64,000 nucleotides of DNA from JAEZDP01 sp044508265 (lineage in GTDB: Bacteria > Acidobacteriota > Vicinamibacteria > Vicinamibacterales > Vicinamibacteraceae). The stretch spans positions 45,029 through 109,028 of the forward strand of contig JBIQIB010000001.1 of the NCBI GenBank assembly GCA_044508265.1. Direction: 5' to 3'. Position 1 is the first letter of the stretch, and the number at the start of each line of letters is the position of its first letter. The position numbers and the translations under genes are program-made. Under the pieces are notes generated by a model, which saw only the letters and a program-made list of their open reading frames with translations, searched no databases and was not told the origin of the DNA. Positions 15,413-23,821 of the stretch are shown piece by piece.

Positions 15413-16933
15413 TCACGCCAGCAGGCTCTCGATCGGACGACCGGTGCCATCGCGCGTGACGTAGAACGGGCGCTGCTCGATCTCGTAGGCGAGCGTCGGC
15501 GGGATGCCGAGGGTGTGGAAGATGGTGGCGTGCAGGTCTTCGATGCCCACGGGGGCGTCGATGGTGCCGCAGGGCCGCTCGTCCGCCGTGCGGCCGTGCA
15601 GGTGACCGCGCTTCATGCCGCCGCCGTAGAGCAGCACGCAGCCGGCATCGGTGAAGTGCCGATGCATCCCGTAGTGCTGCAGCTCGTTGATGCGGTCAGG
15701 CACGGTGACCTGGTCCTTCACCTTCCGTCCGGGCTTGCCCTCGACGAGCAGGTCGCGGCTGAACTCGCTCGCGATCACGACCAGCGTCCGATCCAGCAGA
15801 CCGCGCTCCTCGAGATCCCGTACGAGCTGCGCGACGGGCGCGTCGATCTGCCGCTTCATCTGCGCGATGCGCGTGTGGCCGTTCTCGTGCGTGTCCCAGT
15901 TCAGGAACGGGATGTACTCGGTGGTGACCTCGATGAACCGGGCGCCGGCCTCGACGAGGCGGCGCGCGAGCAGGCACCCGAGGCCGAAGCGGCCCTGCAT
16001 CTGCGCCTCGTATTGCGCCCCGAACCGGTCCTGCGCGGCGTCGAACCGCTGCCCCGGCGTGTATCCCGGGACGTACTTCCGGACGGAGTCCAGCGGTTCC
16101 TGCGACAGGTCGAACGCGGCAGCGGCGGGTGAACTCAGGAGCCGGTGGGCGTTCTCGTACGCCCGCAGCAGCGACTCGCGCTGGTAGGTGCTCCCGTGCT
16201 GGCCGATGGGGCTCGCCTCGAGCATCCGGCGGAAGAAGGCGTCGCGACGCTCGAAGCGTGCCGGCGACATCCCGCCCGGCGGTCGGACGCTCTCCGCGGC
16301 ATCCTCGGGGAAGGGGATGTTGAACGGTCCGTACTCCGACCCCAGGAACCCCGCCGTCGTGAACGCCTTCAGCTCCTCGCCCTCGCCGACGTCGAAGCGC
16401 TGCCCGATGTTGATGAACGCCGGCATCGCGTCGGCGCGCGGCCCGAGTGTGCGGGCGACGATGGCGCCGATGTGCGGCGCGGCGACCGTCTGCGGCGGCG
16501 CGTATCCGGTATGCCAGTGGTACTGGTGGCGCGAGTGCAGGATGAATCCGAGGTCGCCGGCCCGGTACGTGCGGATCAGCGTGCCGCGGTCCATGACGCT
16601 CGCCATCTGCTCGAGGCCCGCCGAGAACTTGATGTGGTCCACGGACGTGTCGATGGACGGGAACGTGCTCAGCACCTGATCCGGCGACAGGCCCGGCTCG
16701 AACGGCGTGTACCGCTTCGGGTCGAACGTCTCGGTGTGCGCCATCCCGCCGGCCATCCACAGGACGATGACGGCATCGGCCGTCGGCGTGATGGGCGTGC
16801 TGCCGGGTGCAGGCGCCGGCTGCTGGCCACTGCCGATCGCGTGAACGGCGCGCGGATAGCCCGCAGCCAGCGCCGACAAGGTAGCCGCGCTGGCCGTGGC
16901 CAGGAAGTCGCGTCGGGTCGTCGAGGGAGGCAT
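15413..16933 (-). CDS. DUF1501 family protein, Tat-exported
   Basis: 506 residues from the ATG at 16933, which opens the twin-arginine leader MPPSTTRRDFLATASAATLSALAAG. 'ADAVIVLWMAGGMAHTETFDPKRYTPFEPGL', 'DRGTLIRTYRAGDLGFILHSRHQYHWHTGYAPPQTVAAPHIGAIVAR', 'FGLGCLLARRLVEAGARFIEVTTEYIPFLNWDTHENGHTRIAQMKRQID' and 'LVVIASEFSRD' are the DUF1501 pattern, which is distantly related to the sulfatase/alkaline phosphatase fold. DUF1501 genes typically accompany DUF1549/DUF1553 cytochrome genes in Planctomycetota, Verrucomicrobiota and Acidobacteriota. Such a gene lies 14 bp upstream here, so the two are very likely one operon. Function unknown; a periplasmic polymer-processing role is only an idea. Confidence 0.92.
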   Translation of the reverse strand: MPPSTTRRDFLATASAATLSALAAGYPRAVHAIGSGQQPAPAPGSTPITPTADAVIVLWMAGGMAHTETFDPKRYTPFEPGLSPDQVLSTFPSIDTSVDHIKFSAGLEQMASVMDRGTLIRTYRAGDLGFILHSRHQYHWHTGYAPPQTVAAPHIGAIVARTLGPRADAMPAFINIGQRFDVGEGEELKAFTTAGFLGSEYGPFNIPFPEDAAESVRPPGGMSPARFERRDAFFRRMLEASPIGQHGSTYQRESLLRAYENAHRLLSSPAAAAFDLSQEPLDSVRKYVPGYTPGQRFDAAQDRFGAQYEAQMQGRFGLGCLLARRLVEAGARFIEVTTEYIPFLNWDTHENGHTRIAQMKRQIDAPVAQLVRDLEERGLLDRTLVVIASEFSRDLLVEGKPGRKVKDQVTVPDRINELQHYGMHRHFTDAGCVLLYGGGMKRGHLHGRTADERPCGTIDAPVGIEDLHATIFHTLGIPPTLAYEIEQRPFYVTRDGTGRPIESLLA

Positions 16934-16947
16934 GATGCGCGGACTCC

Positions 16948-19434
16948 TCAGTGCACCAGGCGGAACTCGGGCAGCATCGTCACGGACCACAGCAGGTCTT
17001 CCACGGGCTCGACGCCGGGGGCGGCGCCGAGCAGTTCCAGTGCGAGCGCGCGCTCGTCATCCGTCGGCGGACGGCTCAGCGCCCTCGCGTAGAGGCGATC
17101 CACAATCGCCGACGGCGTCGCTCCGGGCTCGCTGCGCAGCGTCTCGGCGCCCCGGCGCAGCAACTGCGCCAGCGTCTCGCCGTTGGCGAGCTCCAGCGCC
17201 TGCAACGTCGTCGGCGTCTCGGTGCGGACGGTCACCACCTGCTCGCGGTTCGGACGTCCCAGCGCCGTCGTGAGCGGCGACGCCGTCGTGAGCGCCGCGC
17301 GCGTCCTGCCGGTGAGCGCCGCTTTTGCGAAGGTGCGATCGAGGGCCGACGCGGAGGCGCCTGGTGCAGACGCTGCGGGACCCGTGGCCGGCGCCGCCGC
17401 CTGCCAGTGATCGCCTGCGGCCGCCGTGGTCCACTCCCAGCGCGACGCATCGAGCGACAGCACCCGCAGCGCGCCCTCCGGACCTCCCTCGCGGACGTAC
17501 AGCTGGGCGAGCATCCCGTGGCCGGCCTCGAGCTCCGGCTTCGCGTCGGCGTTCGGTGACGGGGCCACGCCCGACAGGCGCAGCGTGGACGTGCCCGCCT
17601 GGAGGGCCGTCCCGAGATCCACGAGCCTCGCCCCCCCCGGTCGAATCGTGCCCACACGCGTATCGTCCACGTCGAGGGTGAGCGTCTGGGGCGAGATGGC
17701 GACGAGGGTGGCGGCGACGGGATGGTCGAGCGTGACGGTGGTCCGCAGCGTGAGGCTCGGGTCGGCCGGTTGCGCCTCAGGGCGCGACGTCGCGCGGTCG
17801 CTGCGCCAGAACCACGATCGTGGAACGTGCCGCGCGTCGACGCCGCTCGCGAGGTCGGGGCCGAAGTCGCCGTCGGGCACGGCCGCCCAGACGCCCGTGA
17901 TACGGCCGATCGCGTCCACGAACTGCTCTGCGGTCAGGCGGCGGATGGCCGGGCCCTTGAACGGCGGCAGGGACGCGGTCGGCCGCGCCGCTGCCGTCGG
18001 CGCGTCGAGATCCAGGCTGACGGCTTCGCGCTGGTACGCCTGGGAGCTGACGATCCGGACGAGCGTGTGTGTCAGGTCGTAGTCGTGTGCGACGAGGTCC
18101 TCGGCCAGCCAGTCGAGCAGATCCGGATGCCAGGCGGCGCGGTCCATGTCGTCGAGGGGTTCGACGAGTCCGCGCCCGAACAGGCGTGCCCACAGCCGGT
18201 TGACGATGGTGCGGGGCAGACGGCCGTTCCGCTCGTCGATCATCAGCGCGGCCAGCGCCTTGACGCGCTCGTCACGGCTCGCGTCGGCGTCGATGGTGCC
18301 GAGCGACGGGTACAGGAACTTCAGCGGCGCCGTGGCGCCTGTCGGCCTGTCGCACTCGACCATCTCGAGCGGCGCATCGGCGTAGACGCCGGCGAGACCG
18401 TAGGCATCGGCGAGCTGCCAGTCGTTGATGAAGCTGTCGTGGCAGGAGGCGCACTTGAGGTTCACGCCCATGAACACCTGCGACACGTTCTGTGCGGCCT
18501 GCATCGGCGGTGTCTGGCTGGCATTCACCACCCCGCGCCAGATGATCCCGTTGGTGAAGCCCTCGCTGTCGCGGCCGGGCGCGACGAGCGCCGACACGAA
18601 CTCGTCGTAGGGCATGTTGGAGGCCAGCGCCGTGTAGAGCCACGACGAGATCTGCCGGCGTCCACCGTCGATGTAGCCGGGACCGCGATAGTCGTTGCGC
18701 AGGAGGTCGTTCCAGAACGTCAGCCAGTGCGTAGCATACGCATGGCGATCGGACAGGAGCCGCGCGGCGAACCGCTCGACCTTGTCCGGCCGTGCGTCGG
18801 CAACGAACGCGTCCACGTCGGCCGGTGTCGGAAGCAGGCCGACGAGGTCGAGGCTCAGCCTGCGTGCGAGCGCACGGTCGCCTGCGCGCGGCGCATCGGC
18901 CGTCGCGCCGTGCTCGTGTGCGGCAAGCAGCCGGTCAATCGGGTGCACGAGCGGGCCGTGCGCAGGGGGCAGCGCGGGATGACGCGACACCAGGTTGTGC
19001 GGCTCCTGACGCGCGAACGACACGCGCTCGTCCCAGACGGCGCCCTGGTCGATCCAGGCGCGCAGGATGCCGATCTCGGCGGGCGTCAGCTTCGTGCCCT
19101 TCTCCGGCATCGGCCGGTCGGGATCCAGGCCGGCCACCAGCTGGACGAGCAGGCTGTCGGCGCTGTTGCCGACGACGATCGCCGGGCCGTCACGCCCGCC
19201 CGTCAGGATCCGCTCGCGCGTCTCCAGGCTGAAGCGGCCCTTGGACTGGCCGCGCGCATGGCAGCGGACGCAGCTGCGCAGGAACAGCGGCGCGACCTCG
19301 TCGGCGAAGTCGACGGTGTGTTGCGCGGGCGGCGGCAACGCTGCCCCGGGGGCCGGCGCCTGCGGGCGCGCGTGCATGGCCGTCGCGAGCACGGTCAGGC
19401 CAGCCGCCACGAGGCCGGCAAAGGCTCGGTTCAT
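16948..19434 (-). CDS. DUF1549/DUF1553 protein with cytochrome c-like domain
   Basis: 828 residues. After a signal peptide comes a PSC1-type cytochrome c domain with one heme site, CVRCH (Cys55, Cys58, His59), and 'RPMPEKGTKLTPAEIGILRAWIDQGAVW'. Then DUF1549 (about 160-330: 'HPIDRLLAAHEHGATADAPRAGDRALARRLSLDLVGLLPT', 'GVNLKCASCHDSFINDWQLADAYGLAGVYAD', whose CASCH could bind a second heme) and DUF1553 ('RTIVNRLWARLFGRGLVEPLDDMD', 'SQAYQREAVSL', and a C-terminal 'DRLYARALSRPPTDDERALALELL'). This is the standard order for the family. Located in the periplasm. It precedes the DUF1501 gene by 14 bp on the same strand. Confidence 0.93.
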   Translation of the reverse strand: MNRAFAGLVAAGLTVLATAMHARPQAPAPGAALPPPAQHTVDFADEVAPLFLRSCVRCHARGQSKGRFSLETRERILTGGRDGPAIVVGNSADSLLVQLVAGLDPDRPMPEKGTKLTPAEIGILRAWIDQGAVWDERVSFARQEPHNLVSRHPALPPAHGPLVHPIDRLLAAHEHGATADAPRAGDRALARRLSLDLVGLLPTPADVDAFVADARPDKVERFAARLLSDRHAYATHWLTFWNDLLRNDYRGPGYIDGGRRQISSWLYTALASNMPYDEFVSALVAPGRDSEGFTNGIIWRGVVNASQTPPMQAAQNVSQVFMGVNLKCASCHDSFINDWQLADAYGLAGVYADAPLEMVECDRPTGATAPLKFLYPSLGTIDADASRDERVKALAALMIDERNGRLPRTIVNRLWARLFGRGLVEPLDDMDRAAWHPDLLDWLAEDLVAHDYDLTHTLVRIVSSQAYQREAVSLDLDAPTAAARPTASLPPFKGPAIRRLTAEQFVDAIGRITGVWAAVPDGDFGPDLASGVDARHVPRSWFWRSDRATSRPEAQPADPSLTLRTTVTLDHPVAATLVAISPQTLTLDVDDTRVGTIRPGGARLVDLGTALQAGTSTLRLSGVAPSPNADAKPELEAGHGMLAQLYVREGGPEGALRVLSLDASRWEWTTAAAGDHWQAAAPATGPAASAPGASASALDRTFAKAALTGRTRAALTTASPLTTALGRPNREQVVTVRTETPTTLQALELANGETLAQLLRRGAETLRSEPGATPSAIVDRLYARALSRPPTDDERALALELLGAAPGVEPVEDLLWSVTMLPEFRLVH

Positions 19435-19460
19435 GAGATGGGGGCATTATCGCGCAAACC

Positions 19461-19553
19461 GGCGGGTCAGCGGATCGGCTTGTCAGCTTGCCAGCGTGCC
19501 AGCGGACCGGCAGGCCGACCCGCCGACCAAGCCGACAAGCCGACAAGCCGATC
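19461..19553. repeat. 8-bp-period repeat tract with inverted halves
   Basis: The tract between two minus-strand genes has units like GCTTGTCA, GCTTGCCA and GCGTGCCA on the left and ACAAGCCG twice on the right. The outer parts are perfect inverted repeats: GATCGGCTTGTC (19473-19484) with GACAAGCCGATC (19542-19553), and GGCGGGTC (19461-19468) with GACCCGCC (19517-19524). It abuts the stop codon of the isomerase-like gene and could form a terminator hairpin. Confidence 0.6.
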
Positions 19554-20455
19554 TACTCCCTTGCCAGTGCTTCTCGGAACTCGCCGAAGAAGCGTCGCAC
19601 CTTCTCGCGCGGGTCGCCCGGCCCGAGCGTCTCGATCGGCACGTAGCCGCGGTAGCCCACGTCTCGCAGGATGCGGACGATCTGCCGAAGGTCGACGCGC
19701 TCTTCGACGCCATTCCGGTAGACCAGCTCCTTCACCTGCCAGGTGTACGCGTGAGCCGCAAGCCTGGCGATCTCGCGGTAGGGATCGCCGGTCATGCGCA
19801 GGCTGCCGATGTCCACGTTGAGCCCGAACCACGGGGAGGGGATGCGCTTCCGGATCGCGAGGAAGTCGTCGGCGTCCTTCAGCGCATCATGATGGTTCTG
19901 CAGGACGATGGCCACGCCGCGTGCCGCGCCGAGGGCGACCGACGCCTCGAGGCCGGCGACGATCCACTCCATGACCTCGTCTTTGGTGTGCCCGGGCGGG
20001 ATCGCCCGGCCGTCGAAGACGCGCAGGACGGGAGCCGCGAGTTTCGCGGCGACCTCGACCCAGCGTCCGACCAGCGCGACGTCCGCTTCGCGCGCGGCGG
20101 GATCCGCCGCGGCGAAGTCGTTGCGCACGCCGGTGCCGCTGATGGCGATGCCGAGCCGGAACGCCAGCGACTTGATCCTGTAGATCTCGTCGTCTGGCGG
20201 CGGCGTCGGATACCCGGAGAAGTAGTACCCGGTCGGGTCGACCGCGTCGAACCCGAGCTCCGCGCAGAAGGTGATGACCTCGTCGAGCGTCATCTCGCCG
20301 CGTGTGAGCGGTCCGTTGAACGAGTAGAGGTTGCAGCTCGTCTTGATGCGCGCCGGCAGGCCAGGGACGGCAATGGCCGTAGGCGCCTGCGCGCGTGCGG
20401 CGGCGGCGAGCGGCAGGCCCGCGAGCATCGCCAGCGCTTCTCGGCGTGTGGGCAT
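19553..20455 (-). CDS. Exported sugar phosphate isomerase/epimerase (xylose isomerase-like TIM barrel)
   Basis: 300 residues from the ATG at 20455, chosen because it begins an exported leader, MPTRREALAMLAGLPLAAAARAQ (twin-arginine-like). The TIM barrel of the AP_endonuc_2 superfamily is seen in 'MTLDEVITFCAELGFDAVDPTGYYF', 'VEVAAKLAAPVLRVFDGR', 'ARGVAIVLQNHHDALKDADDFLAIRKRIPSPWFGLNVDIG' and 'RDVGYRGYVPIETLGPGDPREKVRRF'. The Asn-His-His and Asp residues are likely metal ligands. The substrate, probably a sugar or inositol derivative, cannot be told from sequence. It lies between the histidine phosphatase and the DUF1549 gene on the same strand. Confidence 0.88.
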   Translation of the reverse strand: MPTRREALAMLAGLPLAAAARAQAPTAIAVPGLPARIKTSCNLYSFNGPLTRGEMTLDEVITFCAELGFDAVDPTGYYFSGYPTPPPDDEIYRIKSLAFRLGIAISGTGVRNDFAAADPAAREADVALVGRWVEVAAKLAAPVLRVFDGRAIPPGHTKDEVMEWIVAGLEASVALGAARGVAIVLQNHHDALKDADDFLAIRKRIPSPWFGLNVDIGSLRMTGDPYREIARLAAHAYTWQVKELVYRNGVEERVDLRQIVRILRDVGYRGYVPIETLGPGDPREKVRRFFGEFREALARE

Positions 20456-20484
20456 GGCGCAGTATAGGCGGACGCCGGCGCGAC

Positions 20485-21168
20485 TCAGCTGCGTCCGGCG
20501 CCGAGGCTGTCCCACCAGCGCGAGAGGTTGTTGCCGGCCCGGCGCGGGTGACGCTCGTAGTGCGAGGTGTCGTTGAAGAGCATCAGGCGCGCCCGGACCG
20601 GATCGCGGAAGTCGAGCACGTTGAGGCAGGCGGGCGCCTGGTCGAGCCTGTCGCGATAGCCGCGCGCGTCGAAGCCGAGCAGGCTGCTGAGCACGAGCCG
20701 AAGCGTCGCCTTGTGCGAGACCACGAGCACCCGCTCGCCTTCGTGCTGCGTCACGATCTCGCGCAGGACGGGGAGGGCGCGCGCGAGGACGGCGACGCCC
20801 GACTCACCGCCTCGAGGCGCGAACGTGAACGGATCTTCTTCCCAGGCGGCGTACTCGTCGGCGTACTGCGCCTCGACCTCGCGGCGCGTCAGACCTTCCC
20901 AGCGGCCGTGGCTGATCTCGCGCAGCCCGTCACGCTGCTGCGTCTCGAGGTTGCAGGCGGATCCGATGATGGCGGCCGTTTCCAGCGTCCTCGACAGCGG
21001 GCTGCTGTAGAGCGCGGTGATGCCTTCCTGCTGCAGGCGCTCGCCGAGCCGCGCCGCCTGCCAGCGTCCTTCGTCCGAGAGATCGACGCCGACGGCTCCC
21101 GAGAACCGGTCCTCGGCGGTGAGCTGTGTGGCCCCGTGGCGCACGAGATAGAGGCGCGTGGTGTTCAT
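20485..21168 (-). CDS. Histidine phosphatase family protein (phosphoglycerate mutase-like)
   Basis: 227 residues. 'LYLVRHGATQLTAEDRFSGAVGVDLSDEGRWQAARLGERLQQ' contains the catalytic RHG (His about 10). 'ALYSSPLSRTLETAAIIGS', 'LREISHGRWEGLTRREVEAQY' and 'ERVLVVSHKATLRLVLSSLLG' supply the second Arg, Glu and His of the active site. These enzymes remove phosphate through a phosphohistidine. The length and sequence suit a broad-specificity or alpha-ribazole-type phosphatase rather than the glycolytic mutase. Cytoplasmic. A 29-bp gap separates it from the isomerase-like gene downstream, suggesting joint transcription. Confidence 0.9.
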   Translation of the reverse strand: MNTTRLYLVRHGATQLTAEDRFSGAVGVDLSDEGRWQAARLGERLQQEGITALYSSPLSRTLETAAIIGSACNLETQQRDGLREISHGRWEGLTRREVEAQYADEYAAWEEDPFTFAPRGGESGVAVLARALPVLREIVTQHEGERVLVVSHKATLRLVLSSLLGFDARGYRDRLDQAPACLNVLDFRDPVRARLMLFNDTSHYERHPRRAGNNLSRWWDSLGAGRS

Positions 21169-21237
21169 CGTGGCCTCATCCTGCCACGGCCTCCCGTCAC
21201 GCGCCAGCCGGCGACAGGCGCCCCGTGCGGCCGGCCG

Positions 21238-21879
21238 TCACGCCGGACGGCGGCCGGCAAGCAGTGCGAGCTCGCGCCACTTCCAGTGGCAGTCCACGTC
21301 CTCGAAGCCTGCCTCCCGCAGCCACGTGAGCTGCGGTTCGACGGCACACAGCTTGTTGGACAGGTCGTCCTCGTCCGGTGCGACGCCGATCATCCCGAGG
21401 AACTCGAGGTGCAGCGCGGCGGTCGCCGACGCCACGTGCTCGAGGTTGCAGAAGACACCGCCGGGCGCGAGCACGTCGAACACCTCGCCGTAGAGGGCCT
21501 GCTTGCGCGCGTCGGTCAGGTGGTGAATCGCGAAGCTCGAGACCACGGCGTCGAAGCGGCCGCTGGACGGCAAGGGCTGCGCGAGGTCGTGCTCGAGCAC
21601 GCTGACGGATGTGCCGGCGAAGCGTTCGCGGAGGCGCCCGAGCATCTCGGACGAGAAATCCAGAGCCACGCCCTCGCCATGTGGTGCCGCGTCGAGGACG
21701 CGGGCGATCAGCCGTCCGTCGCCGCTGCCCAGATCGAGCACACGCCGAAGCCTCCCTGGCAGACACTCCAGCAGCGCGCGTTCCCCTTCGTCACGGCGGG
21801 GAATGCTGTCGGCGCGCGCGAGATAGGCGCGCGCATGTGCATCGTCGCTCCAGAGGTTGACGTCGGCCATGGGCTCCAT
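21238..21879 (-). CDS. Class I SAM-dependent methyltransferase
   Basis: 213 residues. 'VNLWSDDAHARAYLARADSIPRRDEGERALLECLP' resembles the substrate lid of Tam/UbiE-like enzymes. 'RVLDLGSGDGRLIARVL' is motif I for SAM, 'GVALDFSSEMLGRLRERF' is motif II, and 'GRFDAVVSSFAIHHLTDARKQALYGEVFDVLAPGGVFCNLEH' covers motifs IV to VI. A cytoplasmic small-molecule methyltransferase with unknown substrate. An alternative ATG lies three codons in (21870), preceded by GGAG. It follows the secreted protease gene by about 30 bp on the same strand. Confidence 0.9.
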   Translation of the reverse strand: MEPMADVNLWSDDAHARAYLARADSIPRRDEGERALLECLPGRLRRVLDLGSGDGRLIARVLDAAPHGEGVALDFSSEMLGRLRERFAGTSVSVLEHDLAQPLPSSGRFDAVVSSFAIHHLTDARKQALYGEVFDVLAPGGVFCNLEHVASATAALHLEFLGMIGVAPDEDDLSNKLCAVEPQLTWLREAGFEDVDCHWKWRELALLAGRRPA

Positions 21880-21909
21880 CGTAGCGCCGGGCCGATGTCT
21901 GCAGCAGCG

Positions 21910-23331
21910 CTATTGCGTGACGGCGGTGGCGGTGAGTTCCGTCGGCGCTGCCGGCGGCGGGGTGGCCGGCGGGGTGCGGAAGGCTGCCACGACGGCCGCC
22001 GTGTTGTTCATCGACCGGGCGTTGTCGGCTGAGGCCGAGGGGTTCGACTCGTAGGCGACGCCCGTCGGCGCGCCGTTGTAGTACACGTTCGGGTTCGAGA
22101 AATAGTTCACGCGCGGGACGCTCGAGCACGGATAGCCCATCACGGTGCGGAACTTCTGGCCGTTCGTGGGCGCGACGTTGTCACAGGTGCGGTAGCCGAA
22201 GCTGTACGGGTAGGCGCTGGCGCCGCCGTTGGGCCTGTCGTGGGAGTTGCCCTGGTTGTGGCCGATCTCGTGGGCCAGCGTCTGCTGCGAGAAGCAGGTC
22301 TGCGACACGACGCTGAAGGCCGACGACGCAAACGACGGGCTGACCGTCGCCATCACGTAGGCGATGCCGCAGTAGTTCGACTCGTCGGAGATGAGCGAGA
22401 CGAGATCGGCGCCCACCTGGTTGCGCAGCGCGTGCACCGTGTCCATGTAGCCGTCGCCGAACAGGCGGAGCCGCGACAGCGACGTGCCCATGTCGCCCGT
22501 CTCGGTGTAGTCGATGAGGCTCATGCCCGCGAGGTTCAGCCGGAGGTTGATGCCCGAGTTGACGTACGCAGCATTCGCGGCGGCAACCGCGTTGACGATC
22601 TTGGCCTCGAGCGACGCGACGCTGCCGGCCTTGTTCACCGAGCGCTGCGTATAGACGACGAGCAGGTCCTGGATGATGGGGTCGCCCGCGATGGCGGCGT
22701 CGAACGCCGCGCCCGGATTCGCGCTGGCGTCAGCCGCGTCGCCCTGATCCGCGTCCGGTACGTCACCCGGCGCGTCGCCGACGGGCACCGGCACGCCTTC
22801 GCCGGGCAGGGCCTCCTCGTTCACCTGGAACAGGACGAGGCTGCCGTTCTCGAACCCCTCCACTTCGTACGTCTCGGTCCCGTGATGGAAGAACCCCGTC
22901 ACCGCCCCGCGGTGCCGGGTCAGCACGAGCAGGCTTTCGGGGGCGTCCTCGAACGAGCCCGTCCACGTCTGATCGCCACGCCGACCCCTGACGTCCTGCT
23001 GGCGCTCCGCCACGAGCACCCGCCCGTCGGGCAGTGCCACGCTGAGCCGCTCGGCACGAAAGACGGACGGGTTGAGCCGGCCCTGACGGACGCTGCCGGG
23101 AACGGCGTGCGCTCGCCCGGGGGGGAGGTCCTGAGAAGCGTCGGCCCCTGCCGTCTCGGCCCCAGCCATGCGGCGGCCCGCGGCCCGGGCCCCGGCAGAA
23201 GGCTCGCTGCCGAACAGCGGCTCGGGCGCGGTCTGCGCCAGCGCGGGTCCTGCGCCGAGGAGCACGCCCAGGAGCAGGGTGGTGCTGAAGAGGGAACGGC
23301 GACGTGCGGGCATCGGCGAGGAGCGCTGCAT
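21910..23331 (-). CDS. Secreted metzincin protease (peptidyl-Asp metalloendopeptidase-like), truncated Fn3 tail
   Basis: 473 residues from the ATG at 23331; the open frame continues upstream but is not protein-like. A signal peptide (RRRSLFSTTLLLGVLLGAGPALAQ) and a propeptide-like region (about 30-200) lead into the catalytic domain 'IIQDLLVVYTQRSVNKAGSVASLEAKIVNAVAAANAAYVNSGINLRL'. The zinc site is HEIGHNQGNSH (His354, Glu355, His358, His364), and a Met-turn lies in 'FRTVMGYPCSS'. The fold fits M12/M72-type metzincins that cut peptides outside the cell. The C-terminus, 'PAAPTELTATAVTQ', is the first strand of a fibronectin type III domain and stops at a TAG, so the domain is cut off. Confidence 0.87.
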   Translation of the reverse strand: MQRSSPMPARRRSLFSTTLLLGVLLGAGPALAQTAPEPLFGSEPSAGARAAGRRMAGAETAGADASQDLPPGRAHAVPGSVRQGRLNPSVFRAERLSVALPDGRVLVAERQQDVRGRRGDQTWTGSFEDAPESLLVLTRHRGAVTGFFHHGTETYEVEGFENGSLVLFQVNEEALPGEGVPVPVGDAPGDVPDADQGDAADASANPGAAFDAAIAGDPIIQDLLVVYTQRSVNKAGSVASLEAKIVNAVAAANAAYVNSGINLRLNLAGMSLIDYTETGDMGTSLSRLRLFGDGYMDTVHALRNQVGADLVSLISDESNYCGIAYVMATVSPSFASSAFSVVSQTCFSQQTLAHEIGHNQGNSHDRPNGGASAYPYSFGYRTCDNVAPTNGQKFRTVMGYPCSSVPRVNYFSNPNVYYNGAPTGVAYESNPSASADNARSMNNTAAVVAAFRTPPATPPPAAPTELTATAVTQ

Positions 23332-23821
23332 GGTATCCGCCTGGAGTACTGCGACGGGTGTGCCAGGTCGTCGTGCGCCGGAACCGCGCACCGCGTGCGC
23401 CAGGTGCCACGCAGCGCGCCAGCCATGCGCACCCGTCGGCGGTTGCCCGAATGCCCGGAACTCCGTGGAAAACCTGAAAGAACACGTGCAGACGACACGC
23501 CGCCTGGCCCCGTGGCGCGGCGTGTTCTCCGGTTCACCGGCGCGCCCCACCCGCGGGTCGTGGACGAGCTTCCTGATTACGCTTTTGTCGTCCGCCTTAC
23601 GGTTCTGACCGCGACACCCGGCGCTCGATCTGTTCCCGCGTCGAGCACAGGTTGATGAAGCGTCTCGCACCTCCCGGGCGCCCGGGCCCGTGTCTCACGT
23701 CGCTGAGGGTGTCGCGTAAGTCGCTGCAGGAGCGTCGCTTATACGATGTCGTGGTCGGCGCCGTCCGGGCGGCGGACTGCCGCGACGGCGGGGCCTGATT
23801 GTTGCTTCAGGACCGGGGCAG
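23332..23821. other. 490-bp divergent intergenic region
   Basis: This stretch separates the divergently read protease and tamA genes. I see no gene in it: the minus-strand frame stays open but encodes a Cys/Arg-rich sequence without recognisable features. A 14-bp perfect palindrome CCCGGGCGCCCGGG lies at 23673-23686. A weak -10-like TTATACGAT occurs near 23739 on the plus strand. Promoters for both flanking genes must lie here. Confidence 0.5.

Noticed and set aside
23332..23670. An upstream extension of the metalloprotease
   Set aside because: The extra 113 residues are not protein-like and precede a normal signal peptide that begins at 23331.
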